From Areca catechu (Eukaryota > Streptophyta > Magnoliopsida > Arecales > Arecaceae), in the NCBI GenBank assembly GCA_021397845.1, contig JAHSVC010000034.1:124001-188000 (forward strand): a stretch of DNA of 64,000 bases. Direction: 5' to 3'. The stretch's first letter is position 1, and each line of letters starts with the position of its first letter. Positions 33,481 to 45,122 of the stretch are shown one piece after another. The notes beneath the pieces were generated by a model. It was given only the letters and a program-made list of their open reading frames with translations. It searched no databases and had not been told where the DNA came from. Both the position numbers and the translations under genes were made by a program.

Positions 33481-34639
33481 AAAAATTTTTATGACTTTCT
33501 AAATTTTTTAACAATCAACCATAATTCTTGAAAATGAACTAGTCATAGAGCAACCCTATACAACCAAATATACCGATATAGATAAGTTGACTATGGTAGA
33601 GATATATAGAAAGAAATCAAATTGGTGGGATGAATTGCTTCCATCATCACCTATCTATAGTCCCATTTTCAAGTGCCTTAGAATCATCCATGCCTTTAAT
33701 GGAAAGGAAAAACAAATAGATGAAATGATAGAATTGATTAAGACTTCCTAAGAACCACAAAGAAATAACATACTAGGGAAGCTACACCTACAATTCATCC
33801 TAGGATTTGTTATATCCCTATCTGGTTCATTTCTAAGTATATGATTTTAATATAAATGGGTATACCATAAAAAACAACATGACCTAGAAAACACCTACTT
33901 TGAAACCACCCCATTATTGATTAAAAAATATGAGCCATCACCTAGCCCCCCCAATAGCTCCTTTGTTAGAATCACTACTTGATTTAGAATCGAAGCCACT
34001 TGCTGTCGCACCCATTGATACCCTACCGGTGATCCATAACCAAGAAGCCCAAGTTGTTGTGTTCTAAGAATGCATAATATCTCTGAAATGAAGGATAATG
34101 ACATTAAGATTTTTATAATTGATTTCTTCATTTTGGTACTACTTTTGATGATTATCCAAAATCTTTCTATGGTATTAAAATAGTATATGGAGATAGATTT
34201 AAGGTTAATTTAGAAAATGTTCCATACCATAAATCGAAAAAGGATGATGTCAAGCTACATCATACCTGAGAAAGGGATTAGGGTAGATCAAGTGATAGTT
34301 GAAGTAATTTTTAAATTACCATCCTTGATCATGGCCCACCTTACACAACCACCCCTTCCGGTCATCATAAAAACTATATAATATTTTTTAGATCATATTA
34401 TAGTATGCTTTCACAATATACTCTATTGATCCGAGTTAATCATCATAGAATACTTTACGAATGCTTTTCTACCATGATGATTAGGCTTCCTGATCGACCA
34501 TATTCTTTGAAAACCTTGAGGGATGTAACCAAGTTGATTGTATATAGGACTCCCTCATAGTGGGTGGCTAAAGGCATTAAACTTAGTGCTTGTTGGGAAG
34601 CAATCCAACATCCTTATCTTCTTACTTTCTTTTCTTTTT
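33481..34639 (+). pseudogene. Decayed internal DNA of H, possible pol scrap
   Basis: Mostly unreadable. A short piece PEKGIRVDQVIVEVIFKLP (about 34265-34320) resembles the gypsy RT block 'S..GIEVD..KI.VI..LP', suggesting that a small RT remnant survives. The stretch TTAAACTTAGTGCTTGTTGG near 34578 resembles the conserved 'GCGCTT.TTGGGAGGCAAC' DNA that often follows pol in Tat/Athila elements. Both are tentative. Confidence 0.4.
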
Positions 34640-35800
34640 ATTCTTTATGTCTTATGAATAAAGCCACTCCATCCTGAAGATTTGGAATGCTATTTTCAAG
34701 CCATCTCCATCTTAGATCTTGTTCAACTCCAAAGATTGATCCCAGGTGACATATATCCTTTCCACACTCTTTACTTTATTTTCATTTCTCCATTAAGGGA
34801 ATACTGATTAAGTTGGAGGGGAAATAAATAAAATTAAAAAATTTAAAGTTCTTGAATAAATTAGGATTTAGCATTTAGATACCTGATTATGCTTGAAAAC
34901 AAGTTGAACTAAGTATTTTTTTTAAAGTAAATTGATACTCAGATCAAAGTATTTGTGAGATATTGAGGGATCAAGTATTAAGAAAACTTGATAGGGAGCT
35001 AAGTCTAGAACGTAAACATTTGTCTTTGAGAACTTCTAAGTTCTCCTACTAGCATCGAAGAAGAGTTTACTTCTTATGGGCTAGAGTAGGGTAAATATTT
35101 CTTCATAGAAAAGAAAAGAAAATAATTTGTAAGTACTTCTCACTAAGTAACTTGGCTTCCTTTCCTAAGCAAGCATTAAAGTTCATATCAAAGGTGAACA
35201 GAGCAAAGAAGATCATTGAAGGCTAGTCCTAACTAGTAGCATGTTTGACTAAGAAAGTAAGCTCGAGATATATTTTATACCTAGTGCCCTAAAGTCATTT
35301 GATTTAGAAGTCATTAGTTGAAAACATGCTACATGGATCAAACAACAAGCTTAAGGGATTAAAACACTCAATGGTAGTGCAACATTAAAAAAAGAAAATG
35401 AAAAAAAAAAAGTAAGATCTAAACATTTGTCTCCAACTGATTAATCAGGCACCTTCGCCTAAGTGTTGTTATTCACATCAAAAAGTAGGCAATATAAGGA
35501 TAGTTCCATAATAAATGAAGGATAGAAGTAACAATACCTTAGTCTATGGGAAGGTTAACGATTCAGAGATAAGGATAAGGATAATTTAGAAAAAAATCAG
35601 AAAATATTTAATATTCTTTACTTAATTTTCATATTGGATAGGTATTAATACTCCAATGACGTACCTTACTCTTGCTCTACTGAATATCAATAGCTCTTTG
35701 AAAAAAATTACACAATAAAACTTGAAACTTTAAAGCTAAAAGGTATCTAACTCTAAATTCTTTCATTATTCAAGGATGAGTAAAGTTTAAATTAGGGAGG
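34640..35800 (+). repeat. H internal 3' noncoding region, downstream copy
   Basis: Pairs with 21738-22873. It ends in the purine-rich TTTAAATTAGGGAGG directly before the LTR start, an acceptable polypurine tract. No coding frame. Confidence 0.82.
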
Positions 35801-36111
35801 TGTGATAAGTTCTATAGACATGTCAATAAAAGTGCCAATTTATATACTAATTAATCTTTATTCTTTAAGAATTGATGCTTTTATTTATCTTTTATAAGAA
35901 AATGATCACCAATTTAAAGAGCTAGATTTGCAAGCTTAAAGGACACAAATTGGAGCCAAATTGAAGCTACAACGGATTCCAAAACTCAAAAAAGAGCTAG
36001 ACCAAACTAGCTGGTTCATGGTAGACTGGCTGGTTGGTATACAGGTGAGCATATGCATGACTCAAGAGGGAATTCATGTGGCATAGGGGAAACCTTTGTT
36101 GCAACCCACTA

Positions 36112-36116
36112 CAAAG
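36112..36116 (+). repeat. Target-site duplication of copia-2, left
   Basis: CAAAG, repeated at 42067-42071. The other H LTR (around 23200) has a single uninterrupted CAAAGCACT, which proves the insertion point. Confidence 0.92.
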
Positions 36117-36999
36117 TGTTAAAAAAAAATGTTGAGAATTCGATTCTAAATCCAATCAGATTTCATGAACCAAAATCCTCAAGAACAGCCTTGTTCCCGA
36201 TCAAGAACGAATGTCCTGATCAACAAAGCAATGTGGAAGCATATCACCATATTGTGGATGGCCATCTGCCAGCAATCTCCATTTCAGATTATGATAGGAT
36301 TCAGGTCTATGAAGATCAAGAACACCAAGAACGGGAGAAGAGAAAAGGAAGAAGAAATAGAGAAATTTTCATGGGAGAAAGGGATTTCCACTTCCAAGAA
36401 GTTCGTTACACCACCCATCCTCTTACGAGCATACAATATATATACCTCGGTCTCACGTGCCCGAGATCCCAAAAACTCTCCCAGCTGGCACTATTCAAAA
36501 AATTCACCCATCAACCGAGTCGACCCGAAACACTAGAGTTGACTAGGCCTTGAACCCGAGATGACTCTAATCCTCAGAGCCTACTTTTCCAGACCACAAG
36601 ATTGACAAACTGTGCAACTGAGCCGACTCGAGCTCATCTGAGCTGACTCATCCAGACTGCAGGTTTCCTGACTGTGCATCCGAACCGACTCGAATGCATT
36701 TGAGCCGACTCGCCCAGACTATAGGTTTTCTGACTATGCTTCCAAGCTGACTCGAATCCATCCGAGTCGACTCGTCCAGACTGCAATCACCTATTCTGAG
36801 ATGTGCCAACCAACAGAGTCGACTCTTACCACAGAAGAGTCGACTCTAAGACCCAGACTGACCAAAATTGAGCCTAAACACCTAGGACTCATACCGGACT
36901 CAACCCTAGCCCTAGACACATCATGGAAAACCATGATTGACCAGATCAACACATGTACATAACCCAACTAGCCATGAATAAACCACCTGAGACTCAACA
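36117..36999 (-). repeat. 3' LTR of copia-2
   Basis: 883 bases, element orientation TGTTGAGTCTCAGG...TTTTTTTTTAACA. Contains three 62-bp tandem units at 36611-36785. The plus-strand frame across 36053-36553 is a chance frame. Confidence 0.93.
36611..36785. repeat. 62-bp tandem triplication in copia-2 3' LTR
   Basis: Units start at 36611, 36673 and 36735 (TGTGCAACT, TGTGCATCC, TATGCTTCC). Each carries two GA(G/C)(C/T)(C/T)GACTC-type words. The same triplet is at 41678-41860 in the 5' LTR, so it predates the insertion. Confidence 0.9.
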
Positions 37000-37013
37000 A
37001 TCTCCACCTTGGT
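37000..37013 (-). promoter_or_regulatory. Polypurine tract of copia-2
   Basis: Minus strand CCAAGGTGGAGAT immediately before TGTTGAG, the usual plant copia form. Confidence 0.85.
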
Positions 37014-37016
37014 GCT

Positions 37017-37367
37017 TCAAGATACATATGCCAAACTCCTCAAACCCATTAGCCACATACAAGAGTAGAAGCTATTCCTTGGTAGAGCCTTCGTAAGTGC
37101 ATCTGCGTGGTTCTCAGTTATATGAACCTTCACCAGCACCACTTCTCCTTCCTCCACCAACTCCCTGACTCTGTGGTACCTCACATCTATATGCTTGGTC
37201 CTAGCATGATAGACTCGGTTCTGTGTCAAGTGTATGGCACTTTGGCTATCACTATGCAGGACCACCATACACTGTTTTACCCCCATTTCAGATACTAGCC
37301 TTCTTAGCCATAGTGCTTCCTTTGAAGCTTCTGTAATCCCTATATACTCAGCTTCTATAGTAGACAA
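37017..37367 (-). pseudogene. Copia-2 RNase H
   Basis: Open for 116 codons: STIEAEYIGITEASKEALWL, LHSDSQSAIHL, HARTKHIDVRYHRVRELV and NHADALTKALP are the conserved copia RNase H blocks, with the acidic residues in EAEY and SDSQ present. Upstream coding (37370-37540) continues in another frame, separated by a stop. It ends at the polypurine tract. Confidence 0.9.
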
Positions 37368-37544
37368 AGCTATAATAGGTTGAAGGGTTTATCTCCAAGA
37401 AACCGGTCCACCATACATGAAGAAGAGATAACCTGTTGTAGACCTCCTTGTATCAAGATCATCTACATAGCTTGCATCAACAAACCCTTCCAAAGGACCT
37501 GAATCCTCACATGATTCTATGGAGTTCCATCCATGTCCTTCAGG

Positions 37545-38620
37545 CTACCCACCAAATACCAATCCATGTCTTTGAGTCCCTTGCAGATATCTCAAAATCC
37601 ACTTCAATGCTTTCCAGTGTTCTTTCCCAAGATTAGCCATGTACCTGCTCACCTGGCTTACAACATATGCTATGTCCGGCCTGCAACAAACCATAGCATA
37701 CATCAAATTGCCTACTGCATTGGCATATGAAACTCTTTCCATGTACTCTTTCTCCTTCTCTGACTGGGGGCACTGCTTTTCCAAGAAAGAAATATGCCCT
37801 GGTAATGGTGTTTCCACAAGTTTGGCCTTATCCATCCCAAACCTCTCGAGTACCCTTTTAATGTACCCACCTTGTGATAAATGGAGTATTCCTTTGCACC
37901 TATCTCTGCAAATCTCCATTCCAAGGGTTTTCTGAGCTGATCCCAAATCTTTCATCTCAAATTCCTGAGATAATACTCTCTTCAGCCCTTTCATAGCTAT
38001 CATACTTCTGCTGGCTATCAACATATAATCCACATACAGAAGTAAATATAGAGCATCCATAGTATTAACATCTTTCACATAGACACAATGATCATGTTCA
38101 CATCTAACAAATCCAAGGTTCAAGATAAGTGTATCAAATCTGTGATACCACTGGCGAGGTGATTGTTTCAATCCATACAATGACCTCTGAAGTGACATAT
38201 CTTGTTCTCCTGTCCAATCTCAATGAAGCCATCAAGTTGCTTCATATAGATTTTCTCTTCCAGTATTCCATGTAGAAGGTTGTCTTCACATCCATCTGCT
38301 CCAATTCCAAATTATGTTTTACCACCAAATACAACAACACCCGAATTGAAGTATGGCATACCACAGGAGAAAACACTTCTGTATAGTCAACTCCTTCCCT
38401 CTGTAAGTATCACTTTGCTACCAATCTTGCCTTGTATCTCACTCCACCTTGCTCTGAAGGTAATGATTTCTTAGTGAACACCCATTTGGAGCCAATAGCA
38501 TGAGCATCTTTAGGTAAATCCACCAGCTGCCATGTCTGACTCCTCCTGAGAGATTCCATCTCTTCCATCATGCCTTGCATTCATGACTCTTTATCAAGAC
38601 TTTCCATGGCCTCTACAAAA
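37545..38620 (-). pseudogene. Copia-2 reverse transcriptase
   Basis: The 217-codon frame 37545-38198 holds SLYGLKQSPRQWYHRFD, FEMKDLGSAQKTLGMEI and a closing YLQGTQRHGLVFGG. The catalytic YVDD reads YVDY (LLYVDYMLIAS), which removes an essential Asp. N-terminal blocks are in other frames to about 38600: GSKWVFTKKS, YKARLVAK followed by a stop, and EQMDVKTTFY. It cannot be active as it stands. Confidence 0.92.
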
Positions 38621-38888
38621 CTTTCTAGATCTCCATTCACAGATATAAGAGCATATGAAATTGCTTCATCCATGCCATATCTAACGGCTTCTGAATTGTG
38701 CGTTGAGACTTATGCAATGCCACTCCCCTTGCACTGTCCTGCAAGTCTACTACTTGTGGCTCCTCCTGCACTTCCCTTTGAACAACTGATTCTTCTTGCC
38801 TCTCCTTCACTCCTGGAGAATCTTTCCTGTCCAACTTCACCTCAACAAAAACTCCATTTCTTACTGATGTTGAAGACTTATCCTCCAC

Positions 38889-39717
38889 CTATGATGGGCT
38901 CTCACTACTGTTCATCATATTGACTGCATTTCCAGTTGCAGTCCCCGGTTTCACCAAGATGCTCCTCTCATCAAAAATAACATCTCTACTGACCACTACT
39001 GTTTGAGACTGTGGATCCCATAGTAGGTAACCTTTGACTCCTTGTGGATACCCTATAAAGATCATTTTCTTTGACTTAGGATCCAGCTTGCTTCTTTTAG
39101 TTGCCTCCACATGAACATAAGCTGGGCAACCAAAAACTTTCAGGTGGCCTAGCTCCACCTTCTTCCCACTCCAAGCTTCTTCTGGAAGTCCACCATCTAA
39201 CTTGAAGTGAGGGGATCTATTTATAGGAAAACATGCCAGAGTAATAGTATCATCCCAAAAAGTTTTCAGCAGTGATGACTGCAGCCTCATACTCCTAGCC
39301 CTCTCCAATAGTATCCGGTTCATCCTTTCCGTGATACCTTTTTTGCTGTGAGGTCATCCTTATTGTGTAATGGCATTTGATACCATTTTTCTCATAGTAA
39401 CTCCTAAACTCTGTACTAGGATACTCCCCACCATTATCAATCCGAAGGTACTTTACATGTTTTCCTGTCTCCTTCTCTACCTCAGCTCTCCAAGCCTTAA
39501 ACCGGGCAAACACATCTGATTATTTTCTCATCAGATACACCCACAGTTTCCTAGAGAAGTCATCAATGAAGGTAACAAAATACCTTGCTCTATCTCTGGA
39601 TAAAATAGGTGCTGGTCCCCATATATCCGAGTGCACCAAATCCAGCACTCCTTCACTTGGCTTGGTACAAATAGCAAATTTCACTCTATGCTGTTTACAA
39701 AGATACATGGCTCGCAC
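38889..39717 (-). pseudogene. Copia-2 integrase
   Basis: The pieces 39520-39717 (VHSDIWGPAP, TFIDDFSRKLWVYLM), 39295-39513 (LRIDNGGEYPSTEF) and 38889-39323 (NRILLERARSM, VFGCPAYVHV, FIGYPQGVKGYLLWD) contain all three catalytic positions: Asp in SDIWG, Asp in IDNGGE, Glu in LLERARS. The parts are separated by one stop near 39518 and a frame change around 39310. Downstream linker 38621-38888 is low complexity and acidic. Confidence 0.9.
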
Positions 39718-40099
39718 AGGTCATTTCCATCCTTTTTCAAAGCTGGGATGTTCCCTCTTCTACTTAACTCTATGAGCCCTCGATCACTCATATGACCCAT
39801 TCGATAGTGCCACAATTTATATTTCAACTATTCTTCCTGTGCCGTTGCAAGCATCTCAGCACTATCACTTACCACCGAGCCTTCCATCCTATATAGATTG
39901 TTGCTCAGTCTTCTTCCTCTCATTACCACCAAAGCTTCCTTGATAATTCTCAAACATCCACTACCAGATTGGAAACTAAAAGCATATCCCTACTCTTCCA
40001 AGTAGCCCAAAGAAATCAAATTCTTTTTCAATTCTGGTACATGTTTGATATTTGATAGACTCCTTATCACCCCATCATACATCCTCACCCAAACAGTGC
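39718..40099 (-). pseudogene. Copia-2 pre-integrase zinc region
   Basis: Minus-strand text includes WHYRMGHMSDRGLIELSRRG (about 39770-39825) followed by KKDGNDLCEPC, the usual 'LWH.R.GHM...G...L' region of copia pol. Stops interrupt it. Confidence 0.78.
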
Positions 40100-40400
40100 C
40101 TACCCAGCTACCATACAAGGATGATCATCACCAAGACTTACACTTCCTCCATCTGACCTGTCATAGGTATAAAACCAATCTTGATGTGAGGTAAAGTGGT
40201 ATGAGCATGCAGAATCCAAAATCCAGGTATTCTCCCAATCCACTGATCCATCTGATACAACCAGTACTCCTTCTCCATTGCTTTCCAAAGCATTAGCACC
40301 ACTAGTGTTGGCTCTCCCCTTTTCTGTCTTCCAAAGAGGACAATTCTTCCTGATATGCCCAAGTTGATGATACTTGTAGCATTTCAAACTCTTGTGGTTT
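40100..40400 (-). pseudogene. Copia-2 zinc knuckle and aspartic protease start
   Basis: Part of the 144-codon frame 40100-40534. The zinc knuckle reads CYKYHQLGHIRKNC, where the second Cys of CX2C has become Tyr. The protease site is WILDSACSYHFTSH; DSA in place of DSG occurs in some plant copia elements, so it may not be a lesion. The frame ends at about 40100. Confidence 0.85.
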
Positions 40401-41063
40401 CGAGACTGAGATCTGCCCTTGAACTTTTTCCTAATTCTTTCTTTGGATCTTCCTTGCCTCTCATTCACAGCAAGAACTTCTGAATTAAGATTACCTTTGC
40501 AGATCTTTTCCCTTTGCTCATTGGATCTGAGCACACAACAACTTCTTCATAGTTTAGGGTTTCCTTTCCATAAACTAAAGTTGTTATGAGACCATCATAC
40601 GATCCAGGGAGTTAACACAGCAGCAACAATGCCTAATCCTCCTCGTCTATCTTCACATCTAGACTCATCACCTCAGAACAAACCTAATTGAACCTCTGAA
40701 TGTGCACAACAATATCTCATCCTTCAGGCATTCTCAAGCTATACAGTTGCTTCTTCAGCCATAGCTTGTTCGTCATGATCTTTTCCATGTATGTGTTCTC
40801 CAGTCTTTTCAATGACCTTTTGCAGTAGTCTCCGAACACACCTTAGGTAAAACCTGATCGACCAAATACATCCTTATGGTGCTGAAAGCAATCTCTTCTA
40901 ATTCTTCCCATTCTTTAACACTAATCTTTTCTGGTCTTTCTTTAACCAAGACCTTGTAGATTCTCTGTTGAACCAGCAAATCTTTAACCCTTTGCTACCA
41001 CAGGATAAAGTATCCCTTACCATCGTACTTTTCAAAATCTACTTTGAGCCCACTTGATGCCAT
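40401..41063 (-). pseudogene. Copia-2 gag
   Basis: The likely start is Met at 41063 (MASSGLKVDFEKYDGKGYFI), 96 bases from the primer site. The frame meets a TAG after about 22 codons. VLVKERPEKISVKEWEELEE and later pieces continue the copia gag order up to the basic region before the zinc knuckle. Multiple frames. Confidence 0.8.
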
Positions 41064-41158
41064 AACCATAATCAAGAATTCAAGAGATATGAAAACCGTA
41101 CCTATAAGAAGCCTTACTTCCAACCCTCTGATCTTGAGATCTTCCTTCCATGAACCTT

Positions 41159-41170
41159 GCTCTGATACCA
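41159..41170 (-). promoter_or_regulatory. Primer-binding site, tRNA-Met (copia-2)
   Basis: Minus strand TGGTATCAGAGC, next to the 5' LTR end. Confidence 0.92.
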
Positions 41171-41171
41171 A

Positions 41172-42066
41172 ATTTAAAAAAAAATGTTGAGAATTTGATT
41201 CTAAATCCAATCAGATTTCATGAACCAAAATCCTCAAGAACAGCCTTGTTCCCGATCAAGAATGAATGTCTTGATCAACAAAGCAATCGCGGAAGCGTAT
41301 CACCAGGTTGTGGATGACCATCTACCAGCAATCTCCATTTCAAATTATGGTAGGATTTAGGTCTATGAAGATCAAGAACACCAAGAACAGGAGAAGAGAA
41401 AAGGAAGAAGAAAATAGAAAAATTTTCATGGGAGAAAGGGATTTCCACTCCAAGAAGTTCATTACACTATCCATCCTCTTACGAGAATACAATATATATA
41501 TATATATATACCTCAGTCTCACGTGCCCGAGATCCCAAAAACTCCCCAAGCTGGCACCGTTCAAAAACAATTCACCCATCAATCGAGTCGACCCGAAATA
41601 TTAGATCGACTAGGCCTTGAACCCGAGATGACTCTAATCCTCTGAGCTGACTCTTCCAGACCCAGGATTGAACAAACTGTGCAACGGAGCTGACTCGAAC
41701 TCATCCGAGCCGACTCATCTAGACTGCAGGTTTCCTGACTATGCATCCGAGCTGACTCGAATGCATCTAAGCCGACTCATCCAGACTGTAGGTTTCTAAC
41801 TATGCATTCGAGCCAACTTGAATCCATCCGAGCTAACTCGTCCAGACTGCAATCACCTGTTCTAAGATGTTCCAACCAACAGAGTCGACTCTTACCACAG
41901 AAGAGCCAACCCTGAGACCCAGACTGACCAAAACTGAGCCTAAATACCTAGAACTCATACCGGACTCAACCCTAGCCCTAGACACATCATGGAAAACCAT
42001 GATAGACCAAATCAATACATGTACATTGACCTAACTAGCTATGAATGCACCACCTGAGACTCAACA
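41172..42066 (-). repeat. 5' LTR of copia-2
   Basis: 895 bases, close match to 36117-36999 with scattered changes and a (TA)n expansion at about 41496-41512. The left edge (ATTTAAAAAAAAA against TGTTAAAAAAAAA) has changed bases, so it is fixed by the primer site. Carries the 62-bp triplication at 41678-41860. Confidence 0.92.
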
Positions 42067-42071
42067 CAAAG
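42067..42071 (+). repeat. Target-site duplication of copia-2, right
   Basis: CAAAG, partner of 36112-36116. Confidence 0.92.
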
Positions 42072-43718
42072 CACTGCCTAGCTTCCCAAAAAATATCTTC
42101 ATGCTTGGCATAGTGCAGGGAACAATGGGCTAAGAAGTTGTGTTGGCATGTGGTTTGGATGCAGTCCATGGCAAGATCTAATGGAGGACGCGATGCCAGC
42201 GAGCAGAGATGGCAGTGACAATGGTCCAGTGCTAGGTAGAGATTGATACGGCAAGATCTGAGTCATCTAGAGTGAAATCTAATAGTGGAATGGCACCCGC
42301 AATGAAAGAGTCTACACCAGTGATGAAGGTGATAGCATAAATAATGAAGGATGCAGCACCAGTGATGAAAGCAATGGCACAACAGCACCCACTCTGGAGG
42401 TCGATGGTGAAGACACCAACAACATGGTGGTGGGGGTTTTGGTAGTGCTAGAAAAGGTGGCAATGCATGGGAGGAGGTTCCGGTGAGGCTTCCTAAAACA
42501 TGATGTGGTGCTAGGCTTGTGGTGATCGGGCAATTAGGAACCAAGCTAGGCTAGGAACTAACTAAAATCTTGTTAGGATGATCTTTTCCCTTCGATGATG
42601 TAATCCATTGGCACATATCAACTCCTAAATGCAATCAAGTAGTGAATGAAGGTTGCAGTCTAATCTAACATAAATTAGGATGTTGATAGTGGATTTTGGG
42701 CTTGATCTCTGGCATTTGGGTGGCATCCAATTATCTATCAGATTCCCAGGCATTCAAACATGAATCATAATAGGATTTGAACACCAAACTAGAGGGGGAT
42801 TTGCCTTGTTCCAAGGTCTACATAAGGGGGATTAGGGGAGACTACAGAGGGCATCAAGTAGTGAAGCAAGGAAGCAGCAGTCCATAGTTTTTTTTTTTTT
42901 TTTTTTTTTTTAAGCATGATGTAAGGGCTTTAAGAGGAGTGAGGTCGGCAGGCATTCTTCTTCCTGATCTTCCTCCCATTGAAGATGATGCTTGTGGACA
43001 CCATGCATGGCTAATCTACAAGTCTCTAGGAGAGTAGAGAAGGTTCTTTTAGTATTTTGTATTTAATTTCTTATTCCTATAATTAGATCTTGAATATAAT
43101 GATTTGTTCTTTCATGAATAAAATTCCTTTTCTATTACTTCAAGCATTGTGTTTATTGTTTGTACTATAATTATGATTTTTGAATGGTCTATGACTATGT
43201 AGAGATGAGTCATGATCTAAGGATACAATTCATGCTCAGTAAGATAGATTACGCTCATAATTGAATTGTAGGATATTTTAATTGATTCTATGATTTGGAT
43301 CTTTGAATAATCTATGGCTATGTGGGGATTGATCAAGGTACTATGATCTATTCCCAGCAAGATAGGTTGTGCTCGGACATACCTTTACTAATTATATAAT
43401 AAGGAGATAATCTATATTTTATTAAAAAACTAAAATTGAAATCCTGATACATATATCTTATAATATTTAATATCTTACTTGCTGATCTAATTTCTTACTT
43501 GTTGATCTAATTAGAATTCTTTTTTTTATTTATTTTTAGTTTTAATCATAATCCAACTCTTTTCCAACTTCAACTTTTATGATTTAATTAGAACTTTAAC
43601 TAAAAATTTTAATTAAAAGTGAACATGACTATAACTGGTCCCTATGGATATGATCCCAACTCACCCTAACTATAGTTTGAGTTGGTAAATTATTTTTGAC
43701 CACCTATGATAGCAATCA

Positions 43719-43938
43719 ACTTGTAACTACAATACAGGCTCTATAGTAGTCCCTAACTCAGCCTACCTTGAGGGCGACTAAGAATCAACCTCAGAAATTT
43801 TCTCTCTGGTGTGGGGGGTAGACCCGGATGGTGTAACCCATTCCACAAAATCCAAAGCACTCCCGGCAGCCCCTCAACTGGCTGGCATCCTAAGTAGGTC
43901 CCCCATCATCACCTGTTGCAACCATTAGGATCCCGGGG
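43719..43938. other. Spacer between elements H and F
   Basis: 220 bases with no gene, repeat partner or RNA recognised. Confidence 0.4.
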
Positions 43939-44277
43939 TGATGAGGACATCCCAGCATAGATCCTGATGCACACCTAGCATTCCTTTAAGTAGATTATAA
44001 TTTTTTATTTTATCTAGGTGTATGGGGATTGGGCACATTATTTTTTTTTATTATTCTTGTATCCAGCTCATGAATAGATCTCAGAGCAAAATACTGGATT
44101 AACTTGAAATTTATTTTAAATTAATTTGATTGTTTTAAATTAGTTTGAAATATGTTTAGATTACAGTTCTGGTTAAGTTGGTTTTCAATTAACTAGGAAC
44201 TAAAAGTCTATTTAAAGGTCTTTGTAGTTGGAATAAAAATATAAAAGAAATTATTGAAACAAAAGTTTGGGTGTTGT

Positions 44278-44600
44278 CCTGACTCCTTCCCCCCCTTTTC
44301 TTCCTTCCTCTCTTTCCTCTCCTCTCTTCTCTTCTCCTCCTCTTCTTTCTTCGTTCACTTCTCCTCCAATTCTTTTCCTCCTGTTCCCCTTCTTCTCTAT
44401 TTCTAATTCCTTCTCTCTTCCTCTTTCACTCCTAGTTCTTCTTTCCCTGAATTCTCCTGCTTCTTCTTCTCTTATCTTGATTAGTTCTTCCTTCTCTCCT
44501 CTCTTCCTCTCTCTGGGTTCTTCTTCTCCTTGGACTTTCCTTCTTCCTCTTCTATTCCTTCTAATATTTTTTCCCTTCTTTTCTATTGCTTCTTCCTCCT
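44278..44600 (+). repeat. Long polypyrimidine tract in F LTR
   Basis: More than 300 bases of nearly pure C/T. The sister LTR has the same at 59845-60145. The apparent 125-codon Ser/Leu/Phe frame here (44267-44644) is a by-product. Confidence 0.85.
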
Positions 44601-45122
44601 ACCATCGAGTCAAACTCCCAAGCCTATTATCACACCATCGATAAGCATCCAAAGCCCCTAAACCACCTCCCCTGTTTCAACTCGTCACCATCGAATGATA
44701 GCTGACCCCGCGCTCCACCGCCACCATCACCCTCTACCCCTTCCTCCATGCTCGAGCAAAAACCCCGCACTACCCCAATCCCACCGGAAGATCCCCAAAC
44801 CAACAACCACCGATCATGCCTGAGCCATTATCATCATCAGCTCCTCGAATTAATGCCTCCACCTCCCATCCGTCCAATGCCCTGTGGCCAACTCCCGACC
44901 ACCAAACCCACCTCCGAATCTTACTTCCATCTTGAAGATCCATGCCACTGGTCTCCCCATGATGATCAAACATCCTGGGCCATCGTCAAGCCCCAGCTCC
45001 CATGAAGCCTTTCATCCTCCACCGTGAAACCTCAAAAAGCCACCGGCCACTAGCAAAAGCCCCTCACCATCGGCGCCTACCCTCACTAATCACAATTGAA
45101 GCATCATACGGCATCTAGTCTA

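Larger units (their letters stand above)
36117..42066 (-). mobile_element. Copia-2: full-length Ty1/copia element
   Basis: Minus strand, 5950 bases, TSD CAAAG. It has 5' LTR, tRNA-Met primer site, gag, protease, integrase, RT, RNase H, polypurine tract and 3' LTR in the standard copia order. Coding is broken by stops and the RT active site is altered, but large frames persist, so decay is moderate. Protein style (WILDSACSYH, HYRMGHMSDRGL) suggests a Tork-like lineage; a tree is required. Confidence 0.95.
22874..43718 (+). mobile_element. Element H: Ty3/gypsy (Tat/Athila-like), deleted, twice interrupted
   Basis: LTR, primer site, gag fragment, noncoding 3' region, LTR. The primer site (TGGTACTATTGCCAGGGA) fits the TGGCGCCGTTGCCGGGGA type known in Tat/Athila elements rather than tRNA-Met. 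Most of pol is gone. B sits in the 5' LTR and copia-2 in the 3' LTR, so H is older than both. H-type internal DNA also lies left of its 5' LTR. Confidence 0.85.
35801..43718 (+). repeat. 3' LTR of element H, split by copia-2
   Basis: LTR pieces 35801-36116 and 42072-43718. The start TGTGATAAGTT and the end (...GCAATCA) correspond to the 5' LTR. A run of about 23 T lies near 42889-42911. Similarity to the 5' LTR is clear but has many differences, so the insertion is old. Confidence 0.9.

Noticed and set aside
36053..36553. 166-codon plus-strand frame
   Set aside because: Crosses the boundary of H and the copia-2 LTR (36117), so it is a chance frame created by the insertion.
41496..41512. (TA)n runs here and at 56599-56619, T-run near 42889-42911, A-run near 50198-50215
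   Set aside because: Ordinary microsatellites and homopolymers; nothing suggests a function.
44267..44644. 125-codon frame rich in Ser, Leu, Pro and Phe, looking like a secreted or membrane protein
   Set aside because: Direct translation of a polypyrimidine tract in element F's LTR; the sister LTR does not keep the frame.
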